Positions 1 through 8,879 of a stretch of DNA of 64,000 nt are shown in pieces. Position 1 is the stretch's first letter, and each line of letters begins with the position of its first letter. Made by a program: the position numbers and the translations under genes. The notes beneath the pieces are model-generated. The model did not search any database, had not been told where the DNA came from, and saw only the letters and a list, made by a program, of their open reading frames with translations. This DNA comes from Paenibacillus nasutitermitis (GTDB taxonomy: Bacteria > Bacillota > Bacilli > Paenibacillales > Paenibacillaceae). The stretch is from NCBI RefSeq assembly GCF_014641075.1, contig NZ_BMHP01000002.1, positions 248,001 through 312,000 on the forward strand, in the 5' to 3' direction.

Positions 1-1765
1 CCATTGGACCGCCGCCTGTGACGATCAGGATACTGCCGAAATCCTGAATAATTCCAATCAAGCCCAGGATGATGAGAAATTTAAATTGACCGGACAGCAA
101 GGGTAGATGGATGGAACGAATAATACGAAATAATCCTGCTCCATCGATTTTGGCGGATTCGGTAAGCTCCTCCGGAATCGTGAGCAATCCCGCATAGAGG
201 ACAAGCAGTTGAAGAATACCGACAAATGGAAAACCGATAAAAATAATGGCCCAAATCGCTGTTTTTGGATCGCCTAGCCAAGCATGTGCCCATGACCCAA
301 GTCCAACCGTTTGCAGGAATTCATTGATCAGACCCATATTCGGATCGTACATATTTTGCCAAATCAGCATTAACGCTACTCCCGGCAAAATCATTGTGGA
401 GACAAAAATCGTCCGAAATCCATACTGCATCCGCTTGCCCCGCAGATGATAAATAAGCTCAGCTGTAATTAATGGCGGCACAAGGGTCTTGATAAGGCCT
501 GTGACAATCAACAAGACAAGATTGTCTATTCCTCTGGTGACGTAAGGATCCTGGAATATCCGCCTGAAGTTATCCAGGCCGACAAACGTAGTCCTCCCTC
601 CAGGATGCCAATCATACAGGGAATGAAACAATCCCGAGAAAGCGGGGACGTATAAAAAAACAATCAACAGACCAAATCCGGGAACCAGTGCAATATAGAT
701 ACTCCGGGCCTTCCAAATGGAACGCAAGAGGGATAACTTATTCCTTTTTTTCATCATCATGAACAGCCATGCCAGCCCAATGACCAAGAGTGCTATGCCG
801 CTAATCCACGCTATCATCGTCAATGAGGCTTGCCTTTTTGCATTCTGCAGCGTAGCGCTTACATCATACTCCGTGACGATTCCTGTATCTGTGCCGCTGT
901 AAAGCATTTTCGATTCCGGGTCAAAAGCTACTTGCCTGACAATGGTACCCACATTGGTCTCCCACAGCTTGACACCACTGCGGGAAAAAACATATATCGA
1001 TCCCGAAAGATCCGATACGCCGATATATTCGCCATTAGCTGATCCGGTAAAAGAAGTGGGATTGTCTTTGACCGCAAAAGAGGACATTGAATTTCCGCTA
1101 CTGTCGTATACGGTGATATTTCCGCCAATGGAGCCAACGACAGTCTCGCCCTGGTCAGATACGGCAAGTGCCTGGATCGGACCGCTGATCGCGGTTTTAT
1201 ACAGGATCTTTCCGGAACGATTCAGCATATAGACATATTGATCGCTGGCACCGACTGCCGTCCATTCTCCATTAGCGGAAACTTCAACCGTCTTGAGGGT
1301 GACTCCGATTTCCGTAGACGAAATGGTTTTCCCATTGGCAGGATTAATGTACACAAGCTCGGTGCTGCCCTGGAGAATAAGGGCTGCAACAGCTCCATCT
1401 GCCGATGCCGATATATCCTTGACTCTTAACTTCATATCTTCCTGCCAGATTAAATGTCCATCCGAGCCATAAGCATATAAATGACGGTCATCGGATGAAA
1501 CCAGAAATGTGCCATCCTCCAACAGGTCAACACCCGTCACGATGTTACGTGCCGTTACCTGGAATATTGGATCACCTTTCGCATCGAACACGCTTGCCTG
1601 CGCAGAAGCACTCCCTACCCCGATTCGAGCTCCATCCGCCGAAACAACGATCGAGGTAATCGTTCCCCCATCCCCAACCTTCCACTGCTGACTTTCCGAA
1701 GCAAATACTGGCCATGCCTGAAACAGGCAGCACCCGACAAGGAAAGCCAAAATCAATTTCCTCAC
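1..1765 (-). CDS. Beta-propeller / sugar ABC permease fusion (3' end outside window)
   Basis: Translated from a GTG at 1765, preceded by GGAGGGA at 5-nt spacing, this frame stays open to the left edge (588 codons seen). Residues 1-20 form a signal peptide. Residues about 25-300 are short repeated beta-strand units rich in 'SADG' and 'SANGE' turns, as in WD40/PQQ-like propellers. A membrane helix follows at about 317-337 with a KKR stop-transfer signal, then a MalF/UgpA-like permease from about 355. The permease has the EAA loop near residues 530-555 (ESAKIDGAGLFRIIRSIHLP), which docks on the ATPase. The normal role is carbohydrate import with the lipoprotein encoded just upstream. The propeller would lie outside the membrane, so a sensing, substrate-handling or binding-protein-docking role is inferred. 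No stop or frameshift separates the two parts. Substrate unknown; the ATPase gene is not in the window. Confidence 0.85.
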   Translation of the reverse strand, partial: MRKLILAFLVGCCLFQAWPVFASESQQWKVGDGGTITSIVVSADGARIGVGSASAQASVFDAKGDPIFQVTARNIVTGVDLLEDGTFLVSSDDRHLYAYGSDGHLIWQEDMKLRVKDISASADGAVAALILQGSTELVYINPANGKTISSTEIGVTLKTVEVSANGEWTAVGASDQYVYMLNRSGKILYKTAISGPIQALAVSDQGETVVGSIGGNITVYDSSGNSMSSFAVKDNPTSFTGSANGEYIGVSDLSGSIYVFSRSGVKLWETNVGTIVRQVAFDPESKMLYSGTDTGIVTEYDVSATLQNAKRQASLTMIAWISGIALLVIGLAWLFMMMKKRNKLSLLRSIWKARSIYIALVPGFGLLIVFLYVPAFSGLFHSLYDWHPGGRTTFVGLDNFRRIFQDPYVTRGIDNLVLLIVTGLIKTLVPPLITAELIYHLRGKRMQYGFRTIFVSTMILPGVALMLIWQNMYDPNMGLINEFLQTVGLGSWAHAWLGDPKTAIWAIIFIGFPFVGILQLLVLYAGLLTIPEELTESAKIDGAGLFRIIRSIHLPLLSGQFKFLIILGLIGIIQDFGSILIVTGGGPM

Positions 1766-1789
1766 TTTTTTCCCTCCATCTACTACAGA

Positions 1790-1823
1790 TGAAGGCCCCG
1801 CGTCTAGGACGTGGAAGCCTTCA
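1790..1823 (-). other. Intergenic stem-loop between binding protein and permease genes
   Basis: An inverted repeat pairs TGAAGGC (1790-1796) with GCCTTCA (1817-1823), and CCGCGTC (1798-1804) with GACGTGG (1808-1814) through one wobble, around a 3-nt loop. No T-run follows on the minus strand, so it is less likely a full terminator. Hairpins between binding-protein and permease genes often protect the upstream message and lower permease output; that role is inferred here. Confidence 0.55.
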
Positions 1824-1843
1824 CAATCAGATTTCATATACGA

Positions 1844-3523
1844 TTATTTGCGTTCAGGCGGCCTGCGTTCAGGATGCTCCAGATCGGAGAGCTCCAGCTT
1901 CCGCGTTTTCAACATCGCTTCGAAATTTTTGTCGATATTGGCTTGCAGTGCCGTTAAATAGGCATCTGCTGTCATTTGGCCATTTAAATATTTCTGAATC
2001 AGTACGATCCAATCCTGAACGGAAGGCTGGTAGTCCCATAGTCCGCGAGGCAGCACGCCTGCAGCAGTCGGCCCGTTCTGAAAGTGACCGATCGGCTGGA
2101 AGCTGGCGAATACTTCCTTCATCGCATCCGGGAGAACAACGTTCTTAATCATTGGCGGACCTGCTAAGGATGCGTCCGTACTCTCTTCTGTCGCCTTCAG
2201 ATAAACGTTGTAACCCTCAGGACTTGTGACATACATCATGAAATCCATGTCCAACTCCGTTTGTTTCGCATCCTTCTGAGTAAACCCATAGTATCCGATA
2301 GGAATTTGTACCGTACGTGCCGGTGCCATGACGCCGGGTCCTTCAATACTTGGCATATTGAAGAATCCGAATTCGAATGGCTTGACCCCTTCTTTTACGC
2401 CTGTTTTGGTCTCGTCTTTGAGATCCTTCGGCAATTGCCAGTACAGATCAGGGAAAGCGAGTATAGCAGCAGCTTTACCAGTAAGGAACAAACTGTATGC
2501 CTGAGCGTCTTCAAGACCGAAGAAGCCTTTTGGCGTAAATTTCATCAGTTCCTTAATATGTTCGATCGATGCTTTCCATTGCGGATTGCCTTCGACCTTG
2601 TAAGGACCTACTTTATCCTTGATGGCTTTCAATGTCCGCAGGTCGTTTTTTGTGACCTTGTTGGCGGAATCGTTGTACGGGTCCGTGGGATCGAATTTCC
2701 AATTGTCATCCACCTGAGGCAAATAGGTGTAATCCTGTTCCTGTGAACGCATGATTTCGGCGGAATCGCGCATATATTGATCAGCGTATATCCCCATCAA
2801 CCAGCCAACCCGGCCTGTCCAGAATGAATTGGATCCGCCTGCAAGTGCAAGTCCTGTATAGCCTGCATCTGTAACTTTTTGCATGTCAACCAGCAGTTGG
2901 TCGAAGGTTTTGGGTGTTTCCGTAATTCCGGCTTTGGCGAAAATATCTTTGTTGTACGCCCACACAACCTGAATGGACTCGTAGCTCAGATCGAATAAAT
3001 GATCCTCCGCACTGACAGCATCCAAATTAATGTTCATACCGGCAAGATCGAAGCCATCCTTCCACTTCTCTCCTGTATAAGGACTTATTTTCTCCAGATA
3101 TGGATAATAGTCCACGAACTTGCCCGCCTGCTTCAGATCTTCAACCTCATTATTGACGACCATATCCACATCAGGACTGCCTGCGGCGAATTGGGCTGTC
3201 AGCCATTCTTTGTACCCTTCACCGGGCTTATTGTCTACTACGACCTTTACATTCGGGTGAAGCTTCGAGTATGCATCTCCCACCACCTTCCATACCGAGT
3301 TGGATTTACCGGAGAGTGATATTCGAATGGTACCGCTTAAATCAGATTCAGGTGCTTCAGATGGTGGTTCGGTTGAGGAGTCTGGAGTGGTACTATTCTG
3401 TTTCGGTACTGTTTCAGGTTCCTTCTCCTTGTTTCCGCTGCATCCAGCTCCAGCTAGAAGGGTGAGAATGAGAACAACACATAGCAGGTAAATGGACGAT
3501 TTCTTGCTTATCCCCTTTGGCAC
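1844..3523 (-). CDS. Extracellular solute-binding lipoprotein (family 1, sugar type)
   Basis: This 559-aa protein is the probable substrate-binding component for the ABC permease encoded 78 bp downstream. The N-terminus has lysines, a hydrophobic stretch at residues 11-23 and Cys28 in LLAGAGC as a likely lipidation site, followed by a Ser/Pro/Glu-rich linker to about residue 65. The mature part resembles family 1 carbohydrate-binding proteins: GTIRISLSGKSNSVWKVVGD near 65, AYNKDIFAKAGI in the middle and the late FMMYVTSPEGYNVYLK segment. At 559 aa it is longer than the usual 420-450, partly from insertions around residues 240-300. The start is ATG at 3523. It should sit on the outer membrane face and deliver a sugar or oligosaccharide; the exact ligand cannot be read from sequence. 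Confidence 0.88.
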   Translation of the reverse strand: MPKGISKKSSIYLLCVVLILTLLAGAGCSGNKEKEPETVPKQNSTTPDSSTEPPSEAPESDLSGTIRISLSGKSNSVWKVVGDAYSKLHPNVKVVVDNKPGEGYKEWLTAQFAAGSPDVDMVVNNEVEDLKQAGKFVDYYPYLEKISPYTGEKWKDGFDLAGMNINLDAVSAEDHLFDLSYESIQVVWAYNKDIFAKAGITETPKTFDQLLVDMQKVTDAGYTGLALAGGSNSFWTGRVGWLMGIYADQYMRDSAEIMRSQEQDYTYLPQVDDNWKFDPTDPYNDSANKVTKNDLRTLKAIKDKVGPYKVEGNPQWKASIEHIKELMKFTPKGFFGLEDAQAYSLFLTGKAAAILAFPDLYWQLPKDLKDETKTGVKEGVKPFEFGFFNMPSIEGPGVMAPARTVQIPIGYYGFTQKDAKQTELDMDFMMYVTSPEGYNVYLKATEESTDASLAGPPMIKNVVLPDAMKEVFASFQPIGHFQNGPTAAGVLPRGLWDYQPSVQDWIVLIQKYLNGQMTADAYLTALQANIDKNFEAMLKTRKLELSDLEHPERRPPERK

Positions 3524-3917
3524 TTAAATCTCCCCCTTATTTATCGCTATTTCCGACAAATCGATACGCTTGCATGAACCTCTTCACCGGGTTGATTTCA
3601 TTTTAAGGGACGCAATGCGCTTTGTATTTACCATATATCCGTATCTGGAGTGTCCCTGTGGGCAGGCATGACGTACAATTCTTCAACTGCATTTATACAA
3701 TATTGAACTGATGCTGCTGCTGCATCGAATAAGCATAACGAAATTCCAGTCGATTTTTGGAGAAATAAAATATCCCGCTTAGTCTATCAAACAGGTTAGT
3801 TCTGCCCTCGGACGGCAAGCGATAGGATATTGATGATTACGTAAGGAATCGTTGCTATAAGAGCATTTGTCTATTATTTCGCATGGTTAATTATTAACTT
3901 CATTAATAATAAAACAA
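3524..3917. other. Intergenic region upstream of the binding-protein gene
   Basis: About 390 bp with no convincing ORF on either strand. It must hold the promoter of the transport operon, but several AT-rich minus-strand segments (for example TATAAA near 3700) lack a properly spaced -35 box, so no promoter is called. CcpA-like half sites such as AAAGCGCATTG near 3620 are too degenerate to claim. Confidence 0.4.
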
Positions 3918-3950
3918 CAAAAAAGCGCACACTCCTAAGAGCGGCGCTTC
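3918..3950 (-). terminator. Rho-independent terminator of the gdh-phasin-aarF run
   Basis: Read on the minus strand, AGCGC and GCGCT (3944-3948 and 3924-3928) close a stem with an inner CTC/GAG pairing, followed directly by a run of six T. It lies just past the aarF-like stop codon at 3964. Confidence 0.75.
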
Positions 3951-3963
3951 TTCATGGTTGCCG

Positions 3964-5640
3964 TTAGAATCTTCCCGATTTGAAGATCGAATATAGCAGC
4001 CACATGAACAAAAAACCTGCTATGATAAAACCGATTTCAATGGCCGGAATATCCCATAACATACTGGACTGATGACTGATTGAGGAGCCAATGATCAACC
4101 CCAGCATAATGATGCTGAACGATAGCAGAACAAGACTGATTGACAACCTGTTGCTGATCCGGTCCAGCTTCTTCAGGATGACTTCAATTCCCGATACGCT
4201 GACCTCCAGCTTCAAATTGCCGTTATTCACCGTTTGGAGCAGCCCTTTAATATGTTTGGGGAATTCGACCAGAATCTCGCCGTAATCGGCTACGTCCTTC
4301 CAGAACCTTTCTCCGATATTTTTTGGATGAAAACGTTCCTTGAACAAACGTTTCCCAATGGGCTCTGCGATTTGGATGATGCTGATTTCCGGATCGAGCT
4401 TCTCAACGATGCCTTCCATCGTCAACAAAGTCTTGCCAAGAAGAATGAGGTCGGAAGGAATACGTATTTGATGACGGTAAGCAATGTCGAACAGGTCCTG
4501 CACAGATTCGCCAAGGCTCACCTCGCTCAGCGCAACACCGTAATATTTATCGCGCATTTGATTGACATCCTGGCGCAGCTCCGCTTTATTCACATGCTCC
4601 GTTACAATACCCATATCCAGCAGGGATTTTATGATAACATCGGTTTTCTTGCGCATCAGGCCGATAATCAGATTGGAGAAATGAAGCTTCATTTCCGGTG
4701 TCAGCCGCCCCACCATCCCAAAATCAATAAAAGCGACCACTTCCCCCGGAAGCACAAGCAAATTGCCGGGATGCGGATCCGCATGGAAGAAGCCTTCAAT
4801 GAATACTTGATGCAGGATGGATTGAACAAAACGTTCCGCAATGATTTTAGTATTATAGTTTTTAGTCTTCAACTGCTCAATATCGCTGACTTTAATGCCT
4901 TCGACAAACTCCATGACCAGCACCCTGGTAGAGGAGTAAGACCAATAGACGCCCGGAATATAAATATTCGGGTCATTCTTGAACTGACCGGCAATGAGCT
5001 CCGTGTTCCTGCCTTCCATTTTGTAGTCCAATTCGTCCAGCAGCGACTTACCGAACTCCTCGACCATTTTCAAGATTTGATATTTTTTGGCCCAATCGAA
5101 ATGGTTCTCCATAATGGCTGCCAGATTGCGGAGGATTTCCAGGTCGGTTTTCACCATTTCCGCAATATCGGGGCGCTGAATCTTGACTGCCACTCTTTCG
5201 CCCGAGATCAGCTTTCCTTCATGAACCTGTCCGATAGAAGCGGCAGCCGTAGGTATCTGCCGAAATTCTTCAAATATCTCATCCATTTTAAAGCCTGATT
5301 CTGCTTCAATAATATGTTCCACATCAGAAAAAGGAAAAGCTTCAACCTGATCCTGAAGCTTCTCCAACTGCTTGATCAATTCCTCGGGAAACACATCCGA
5401 TCGTGTGCTGCCGATCTGTCCCAGTTTGATAAAAGTAGGACCCAGATCCTGGATGACATTCCCGATCCGCTCCCAAAGGGACAGCTTGGGCACTTTATCG
5501 GCATGCTTCATGATTCGGGCGGGAAGAGACAGCATGTGAAAGACATCGATCTCTTCCACAATGAATCCAAACCCGTTCCGAATCAAAGCGATTGCGATAT
5601 CCCGATACCGGTTCATATGTCTCACTCGTTTACCGAACAT
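3964..5640 (-). CDS. AarF/ABC1/UbiB-family atypical kinase-like membrane protein
   Basis: This 558-aa protein belongs to the UbiB/ADCK atypical kinase family. Visible hallmarks are the KxGQ motif (FIKLGQIGSTRSD, about residues 72-84), the Ala-rich nucleotide loop AAASIGQVHEGKL near 130, the ion-pair lysine in VAVKIQRP, the catalytic segment HADPHPGNLLV near 285 and the metal-binding DFG in FIDFGMVGR. Two hydrophobic C-terminal helices (about 497-520 and 530-552) anchor it in the membrane, and the extreme C-terminus is basic (FKSGRF). In proteobacteria and mitochondria the family supports ubiquinone biosynthesis. Firmicutes use menaquinone, so the function here is open and may concern membrane lipids or isoprenoids. 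It follows the phasin-like gene by 33 bp, suggesting co-transcription. An ATG at 5616 is a possible alternative start. Confidence 0.88.
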   Translation of the reverse strand: MFGKRVRHMNRYRDIAIALIRNGFGFIVEEIDVFHMLSLPARIMKHADKVPKLSLWERIGNVIQDLGPTFIKLGQIGSTRSDVFPEELIKQLEKLQDQVEAFPFSDVEHIIEAESGFKMDEIFEEFRQIPTAAASIGQVHEGKLISGERVAVKIQRPDIAEMVKTDLEILRNLAAIMENHFDWAKKYQILKMVEEFGKSLLDELDYKMEGRNTELIAGQFKNDPNIYIPGVYWSYSSTRVLVMEFVEGIKVSDIEQLKTKNYNTKIIAERFVQSILHQVFIEGFFHADPHPGNLLVLPGEVVAFIDFGMVGRLTPEMKLHFSNLIIGLMRKKTDVIIKSLLDMGIVTEHVNKAELRQDVNQMRDKYYGVALSEVSLGESVQDLFDIAYRHQIRIPSDLILLGKTLLTMEGIVEKLDPEISIIQIAEPIGKRLFKERFHPKNIGERFWKDVADYGEILVEFPKHIKGLLQTVNNGNLKLEVSVSGIEVILKKLDRISNRLSISLVLLSFSIIMLGLIIGSSISHQSSMLWDIPAIEIGFIIAGFLFMWLLYSIFKSGRF

Positions 5641-5673
5641 GGTGGCAGGTTCCTTTCACGTGACCTTGTTGCC

Positions 5674-6012
5674 TTAGGCCTGTCCCTCTTGCTGCTGCTC
5701 GAGATTGAGCTCTAACGGCTCCGCGGGTCCCGTCTTGAGGGTCTTGATCTGGGTTTCCAGACGGATAATATCATCCTTTGTCGCAACGTTCAACTCCACA
5801 AGCAGCTGCTGCAGCTGTTCCCTGACGATCCGCTTCAGCTCCGTTTGTTCATCCTCGCCCCTTTGAATCAGACGATTCAACAGCTCTTTGGATTCACCTG
5901 GAGCGATTTCCCCTTTTTTCACCAGCTCTTCGACAACCTTCTCAACCTTTTCCTTGCTCGTGATTGTGATGCCTACGCCTAACGACAAAGCCTTTTTGAT
6001 TATTTCATTCAT
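5674..6012 (-). CDS. Phasin-like coiled-coil protein
   Basis: This small (112 aa) hydrophilic helical protein resembles the phasin-like proteins often paired with UbiB-type kinases. Residues 1-20 are mildly hydrophobic (NEIIKKALSLGVGITITS), followed by an amphipathic charged helix with KVEKVVEELVKKGE and a C-terminal coiled coil (DDIIRLETQIKTLK). The tail is Glu/Gln rich. The start is taken at ATG 6012 because GGAGG lies nine bases upstream; the in-frame TTG at 6021 would sit directly against that Shine-Dalgarno site. No catalytic residues are seen. Phasins coat polyhydroxyalkanoate granules, but no PHA synthase gene is present here, so a scaffold or partner role to the adjacent kinase-like protein is an inference. 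Confidence 0.7.
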   Translation of the reverse strand: MNEIIKKALSLGVGITITSKEKVEKVVEELVKKGEIAPGESKELLNRLIQRGEDEQTELKRIVREQLQQLLVELNVATKDDIIRLETQIKTLKTGPAEPLELNLEQQQEGQA

Positions 6013-6059
6013 GGCTAACAACCTCCGTTCCTTCTTATTTTATTGGCTTTAGCTACAGG

Positions 6060-7439
6060 TCAGTACAGTTTTCCCTGAATATAAAGATTTGTCGAAAGTT
6101 TCATGACCGCATGTGTATAACAGATCTGGCGGAGCGATCGGCTGCTGGCAAAATAGAGCGGATATATGGCTGACATGGTCGCTTTCATCTTGCTGTGCAG
6201 CAGCTCAAAAACCTGGGCTTCCGTGTAAAATTGCGTTTCCCTGCCCTGCAGCCATTCAAAATAAGAGACAATGACGCCCCCAGCATTAGCCAGAATATCC
6301 GGTATTACCATGCAGCCTTTATTCAGCAATATCTGATCCGCTTCTCCCGTTACCGGAGCATTGGCCCCTTCCACGATGAAACGGGCTTTGACCCGCTCTA
6401 CATTGTCATCGCGAATCTGATCCTCAAGAGCAGCGAGGAAAAGCACATCGATCTCAAGGTAAAGGATCTCTTCTCTGCCTTTGATCTCCGCAGACACTCC
6501 CGACTCTGCAAGCTCCTCGGGCGTGCTTGGCAAGTCCCCGCTGTGAGACGCAGCAAAGCTGACCAGGGTCGGAATATCGAGTCCTTCGGCATTAAATAAA
6601 GTAATATTGCGGTCGCTGACCGCTACAACTTTATTCTGCAGGTGGTTGCAGCGGTAAGCTTCCAACGCCACGACGGAGCCGACATTTCCGAAGCCCTGGA
6701 TCCCCAGAGCAAGCGGACGATCCGCACCACCAATAACGCTTTGGGCCATAGGATGGTTGCTGCCGCTTATGCCAAGCGGCTGATCCTTGGAAAAATCATG
6801 AAGCAAATAGCGGAAGGTGTAATAGACGCCTTTGCCCGTCGCTTCCCTTCTGCCCAGCGACCCGCCGTTGACCACGCTTTTGCCCGTAAAGCTGCCTCGG
6901 TAAGGCTTCCCGGGATTGATGTTCTTGTATTCAGACATCATCCAGTCCATTTCGCGTTCCCCTGTACCTACATCCGGAGCCGGAATATCCTTGTGCGGTC
7001 CGAGGACATCGCTGAAATACTGTACATATTTTTTGCAGATCAGATAAAGCTCGCGTGCGGAATAATGACGGGGATTAATGGCCACTCCGCCCTTGCCTCC
7101 ACCGAAAGGAACTTCATGAAGAGCATTCTTAAGCGTCATTAAAGCCGCCAGATTAATGACTTCTTCTTCATTGACGGATTCGTGGAAACGGATTCCACCT
7201 TTATACGGTCCCAATGTATCATTATGTTGTGTCCGAAAAGCAGGGATACGCGTAACTTCGCCATTGTCCAACGGAACGCGGAGAAATGATTTATGCATGC
7301 GGTTAGGTGTAGAAAGAATGGAGGCCAGGGATTTAAATGCCTTCTCGCGGATCTCATCCTGTAAACCAGGCAAATAAGTAGGATCCTCCAGCAGAATTTG
7401 CAACGAATTTTCGACGATTGCGCTAGTTTGGCTTGACAT
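6060..7439 (-). CDS. Glu/Leu/Phe/Val dehydrogenase (glutamate dehydrogenase family)
   Basis: A 459-aa dehydrogenase that should interconvert glutamate and 2-oxoglutarate plus ammonium in the cytoplasm. The N-terminal dimerization domain has GPYKGGIRFHESV and the catalytic lysine segment VPFGGGKGGVAINPR, followed by DIPAPDVGTGEREMDW. The Rossmann domain shows GIQGFGNVGSVVALEA near residue 250 and the late EGANAPVTGEAD and ILANAGGVIVSYFEW segments. It is about 30 residues longer than RocG/GudB of Bacillus because of an insertion before the Rossmann motif (around GISGSNHPMAQSVIGG), so it may be a separate subfamily, and cofactor and physiological direction are unproven. The ATG at 7439 follows GAGGTGA by ten bases. 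A 47-bp gap separates it from the phasin-like gene, suggesting one transcript down to the terminator at 3918. Confidence 0.9.
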   Translation of the reverse strand: MSSQTSAIVENSLQILLEDPTYLPGLQDEIREKAFKSLASILSTPNRMHKSFLRVPLDNGEVTRIPAFRTQHNDTLGPYKGGIRFHESVNEEEVINLAALMTLKNALHEVPFGGGKGGVAINPRHYSARELYLICKKYVQYFSDVLGPHKDIPAPDVGTGEREMDWMMSEYKNINPGKPYRGSFTGKSVVNGGSLGRREATGKGVYYTFRYLLHDFSKDQPLGISGSNHPMAQSVIGGADRPLALGIQGFGNVGSVVALEAYRCNHLQNKVVAVSDRNITLFNAEGLDIPTLVSFAASHSGDLPSTPEELAESGVSAEIKGREEILYLEIDVLFLAALEDQIRDDNVERVKARFIVEGANAPVTGEADQILLNKGCMVIPDILANAGGVIVSYFEWLQGRETQFYTEAQVFELLHSKMKATMSAIYPLYFASSRSLRQICYTHAVMKLSTNLYIQGKLY

Positions 7440-7495
7440 TATGTATAAATCACCTCAAGTATTTGATTGTAGTTACATTACCCTCCTTCCTATAC

Positions 7496-7524
7496 AGTAT
7501 AACCAACTGAAAGCCTTTGACCAA
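7496..7524 (-). promoter_or_regulatory. Sigma-A-type promoter for the glutamate dehydrogenase gene
   Basis: On the minus strand TTGGTC (7519-7524) and TATACT (7496-7501) are separated by exactly 17 bp and lie about 57 bp upstream of the start codon. The spacing and -10 match are good; the -35 matches four of six consensus bases. Confidence 0.6.
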
Positions 7525-7647
7525 ACTGTGGTGATCTTTCCTGTTTGTTACGCCGGTTATGTTGAGGCAGTCGTCAAAGGCTCCTCCCCTGTGCGGGGGC
7601 TTCAGAAATCAGCCAATGAGCCGTTTTCCTACACTTTACTGGGTAAC

Positions 7648-7681
7648 GAAAAAAAAGGCCGCTGCCCATGCCGCGACCTTT
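7648..7681 (-). terminator. Rho-independent terminator of pyrB
   Basis: On the minus strand AGGTCGC and GCGGCCT pair with one wobble around a purine-rich loop and are followed by eight T. It starts 15 bp past the pyrB stop codon. Confidence 0.85.
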
Positions 7682-7695
7682 CTGCTGATTCGATT

Positions 7696-8634
7696 TTACC
7701 GGGCGCTCCCCGCTCCCAGGCAGTTCTCAAGGATAGCCATACGGATAAACAATCCGTTCTGGGCCTGTCGGAAGTAGCCTGCACGGGGATCGGCATCCAC
7801 CTCCGCATCGATTTCGCCCGCTCTGGGGAGCGGATGAAGAATGAGGGCATCTGAGCGCATATGATCAAGCAGGTGACGGTTAATAATATACTTGCCAGCC
7901 GCAAGCTGGTACTCTTCAAGCGACGGGAACCGTTCTTTCTGAACACGGGTCTGATAGAAGACATCGGCCGTGCCGGACACTTTCATCAGATCGCCTGTTT
8001 CCTCATAAACGACGCCTTTCTCGTCCAAATAGCGTTTGACCGCTTCCGGTATTCTGGCATTGTCAGGCGCGATGAAGGTGATCTTGATATCCTTATAGTT
8101 CGACAATAAATAACTGAGCGAGTGCACGGTACGGCCGTAAGTCAAATCGCCAATCATGGCAATATGCAGCCCTTCAATCCGCCCAAGCTCCTTCTGAATC
8201 GTATACAGGTCCAGCAGCGCCTGTGTGGGGTGCTCACCTGAGCCGTCGCCGGCATTCACAACCGGCACTCTTGCCGATACCTCCGCTGCGCGATGAGCCG
8301 CTCCCACATCGGTATGGCGGAGCACAATCACATCGCAGTAGCCCGAGACTACGCGTACAGTATCCTCCAGCGTTTCTCCCTTGATTGCCGAGGAGAACTG
8401 GGCGGCGTTCTCAGTTCCGATTACACTGCCTCCCAGTCGGTACATTGCCGATTCAAAGGATAGGCGTGTTCTTGTGCTGGCTTCAAAAAACAGCGAACAC
8501 ATAATCTTGCCGGCAAAGCGGGTTGTCCCTCCCGCCGCCACAATTTGCTCCATTTGGGCAGCAGAGTGGAATAATTGTTCCAGCGCTATCTGGTCAAACT
8601 GCTTCGAGCCAATTACATGAAAGGGGGGGTTCAT
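7696..8634 (-). CDS. pyrB: Aspartate carbamoyltransferase, catalytic chain (Escherichia-type)
   Basis: This 312-aa enzyme condenses carbamoyl phosphate with aspartate in pyrimidine synthesis. The carbamoyl-phosphate loop reads FFEASTRTRLSFE, followed by GETLEDTVRVVSGY, VVNAGDGSGEHPTQALLDL, the aspartate-domain TRVQKERF and HPLPRAGEID, and the C-terminal NGLFIRMAIL. The wording (EASTRTRL, MIGDLTYGRTVHSL, TRVQKER, HPLPR) follows the Escherichia/archaeal catalytic chain rather than the Bacillus pyr-operon enzyme, which has EPSTRTRF and HPAP. No pyrI, pyrC or other pyr gene is adjacent, and strong terminators lie on both sides, so it is a monocistronic, possibly second, copy. The ATG at 8634 is preceded by AAAAGGAACG a few bases away, a modest ribosome site. 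No PyrR-type attenuator was seen in the 240 bp upstream. Confidence 0.93.
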   Translation of the reverse strand: MNPPFHVIGSKQFDQIALEQLFHSAAQMEQIVAAGGTTRFAGKIMCSLFFEASTRTRLSFESAMYRLGGSVIGTENAAQFSSAIKGETLEDTVRVVSGYCDVIVLRHTDVGAAHRAAEVSARVPVVNAGDGSGEHPTQALLDLYTIQKELGRIEGLHIAMIGDLTYGRTVHSLSYLLSNYKDIKITFIAPDNARIPEAVKRYLDEKGVVYEETGDLMKVSGTADVFYQTRVQKERFPSLEEYQLAAGKYIINRHLLDHMRSDALILHPLPRAGEIDAEVDADPRAGYFRQAQNGLFIRMAILENCLGAGSAR

Positions 8635-8823
8635 AGAATTCGTTCCTTTTCCGGCAGCGAATAATGGATTCGCGCCCTAGAGTAGTAATGATATTCTGTC
8701 GTTCATAAGCGGGTCTCATATTAAACTCCGACCCCTAGAATTATAACGCAAATCCATGCCGGCAGGAATCCTGCCTCAACAATTTGTCTTCCGCAGGCCA
8801 CACGCGTTCATTTTGCACATAGA

Positions 8824-8860
8824 ACAGGCCGCCTGGCGGACATTCGCCAGGGCGGCCTGT
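8824..8860 (-). terminator. Long inverted repeat after hsp20, probable terminator
   Basis: ACAGGCCGCC-TGGCG (8824-8838) and CGCCA-GGGCGGCCTGT (8845-8860) form a near-perfect stem of about 15 bp with a short loop. Only TTCTAT follows on the minus strand, so the U-tract is weak. Its place 20 bp past the hsp20 stop supports a terminator. Confidence 0.6.
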
Positions 8861-8879
8861 TTGGATGAGTGAACGACTA

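Noticed and set aside
8635..8879. PyrR-binding attenuator before pyrB
   Set aside because: No PyrR-binding-loop sequence or terminator/antiterminator pair was seen on the minus strand.
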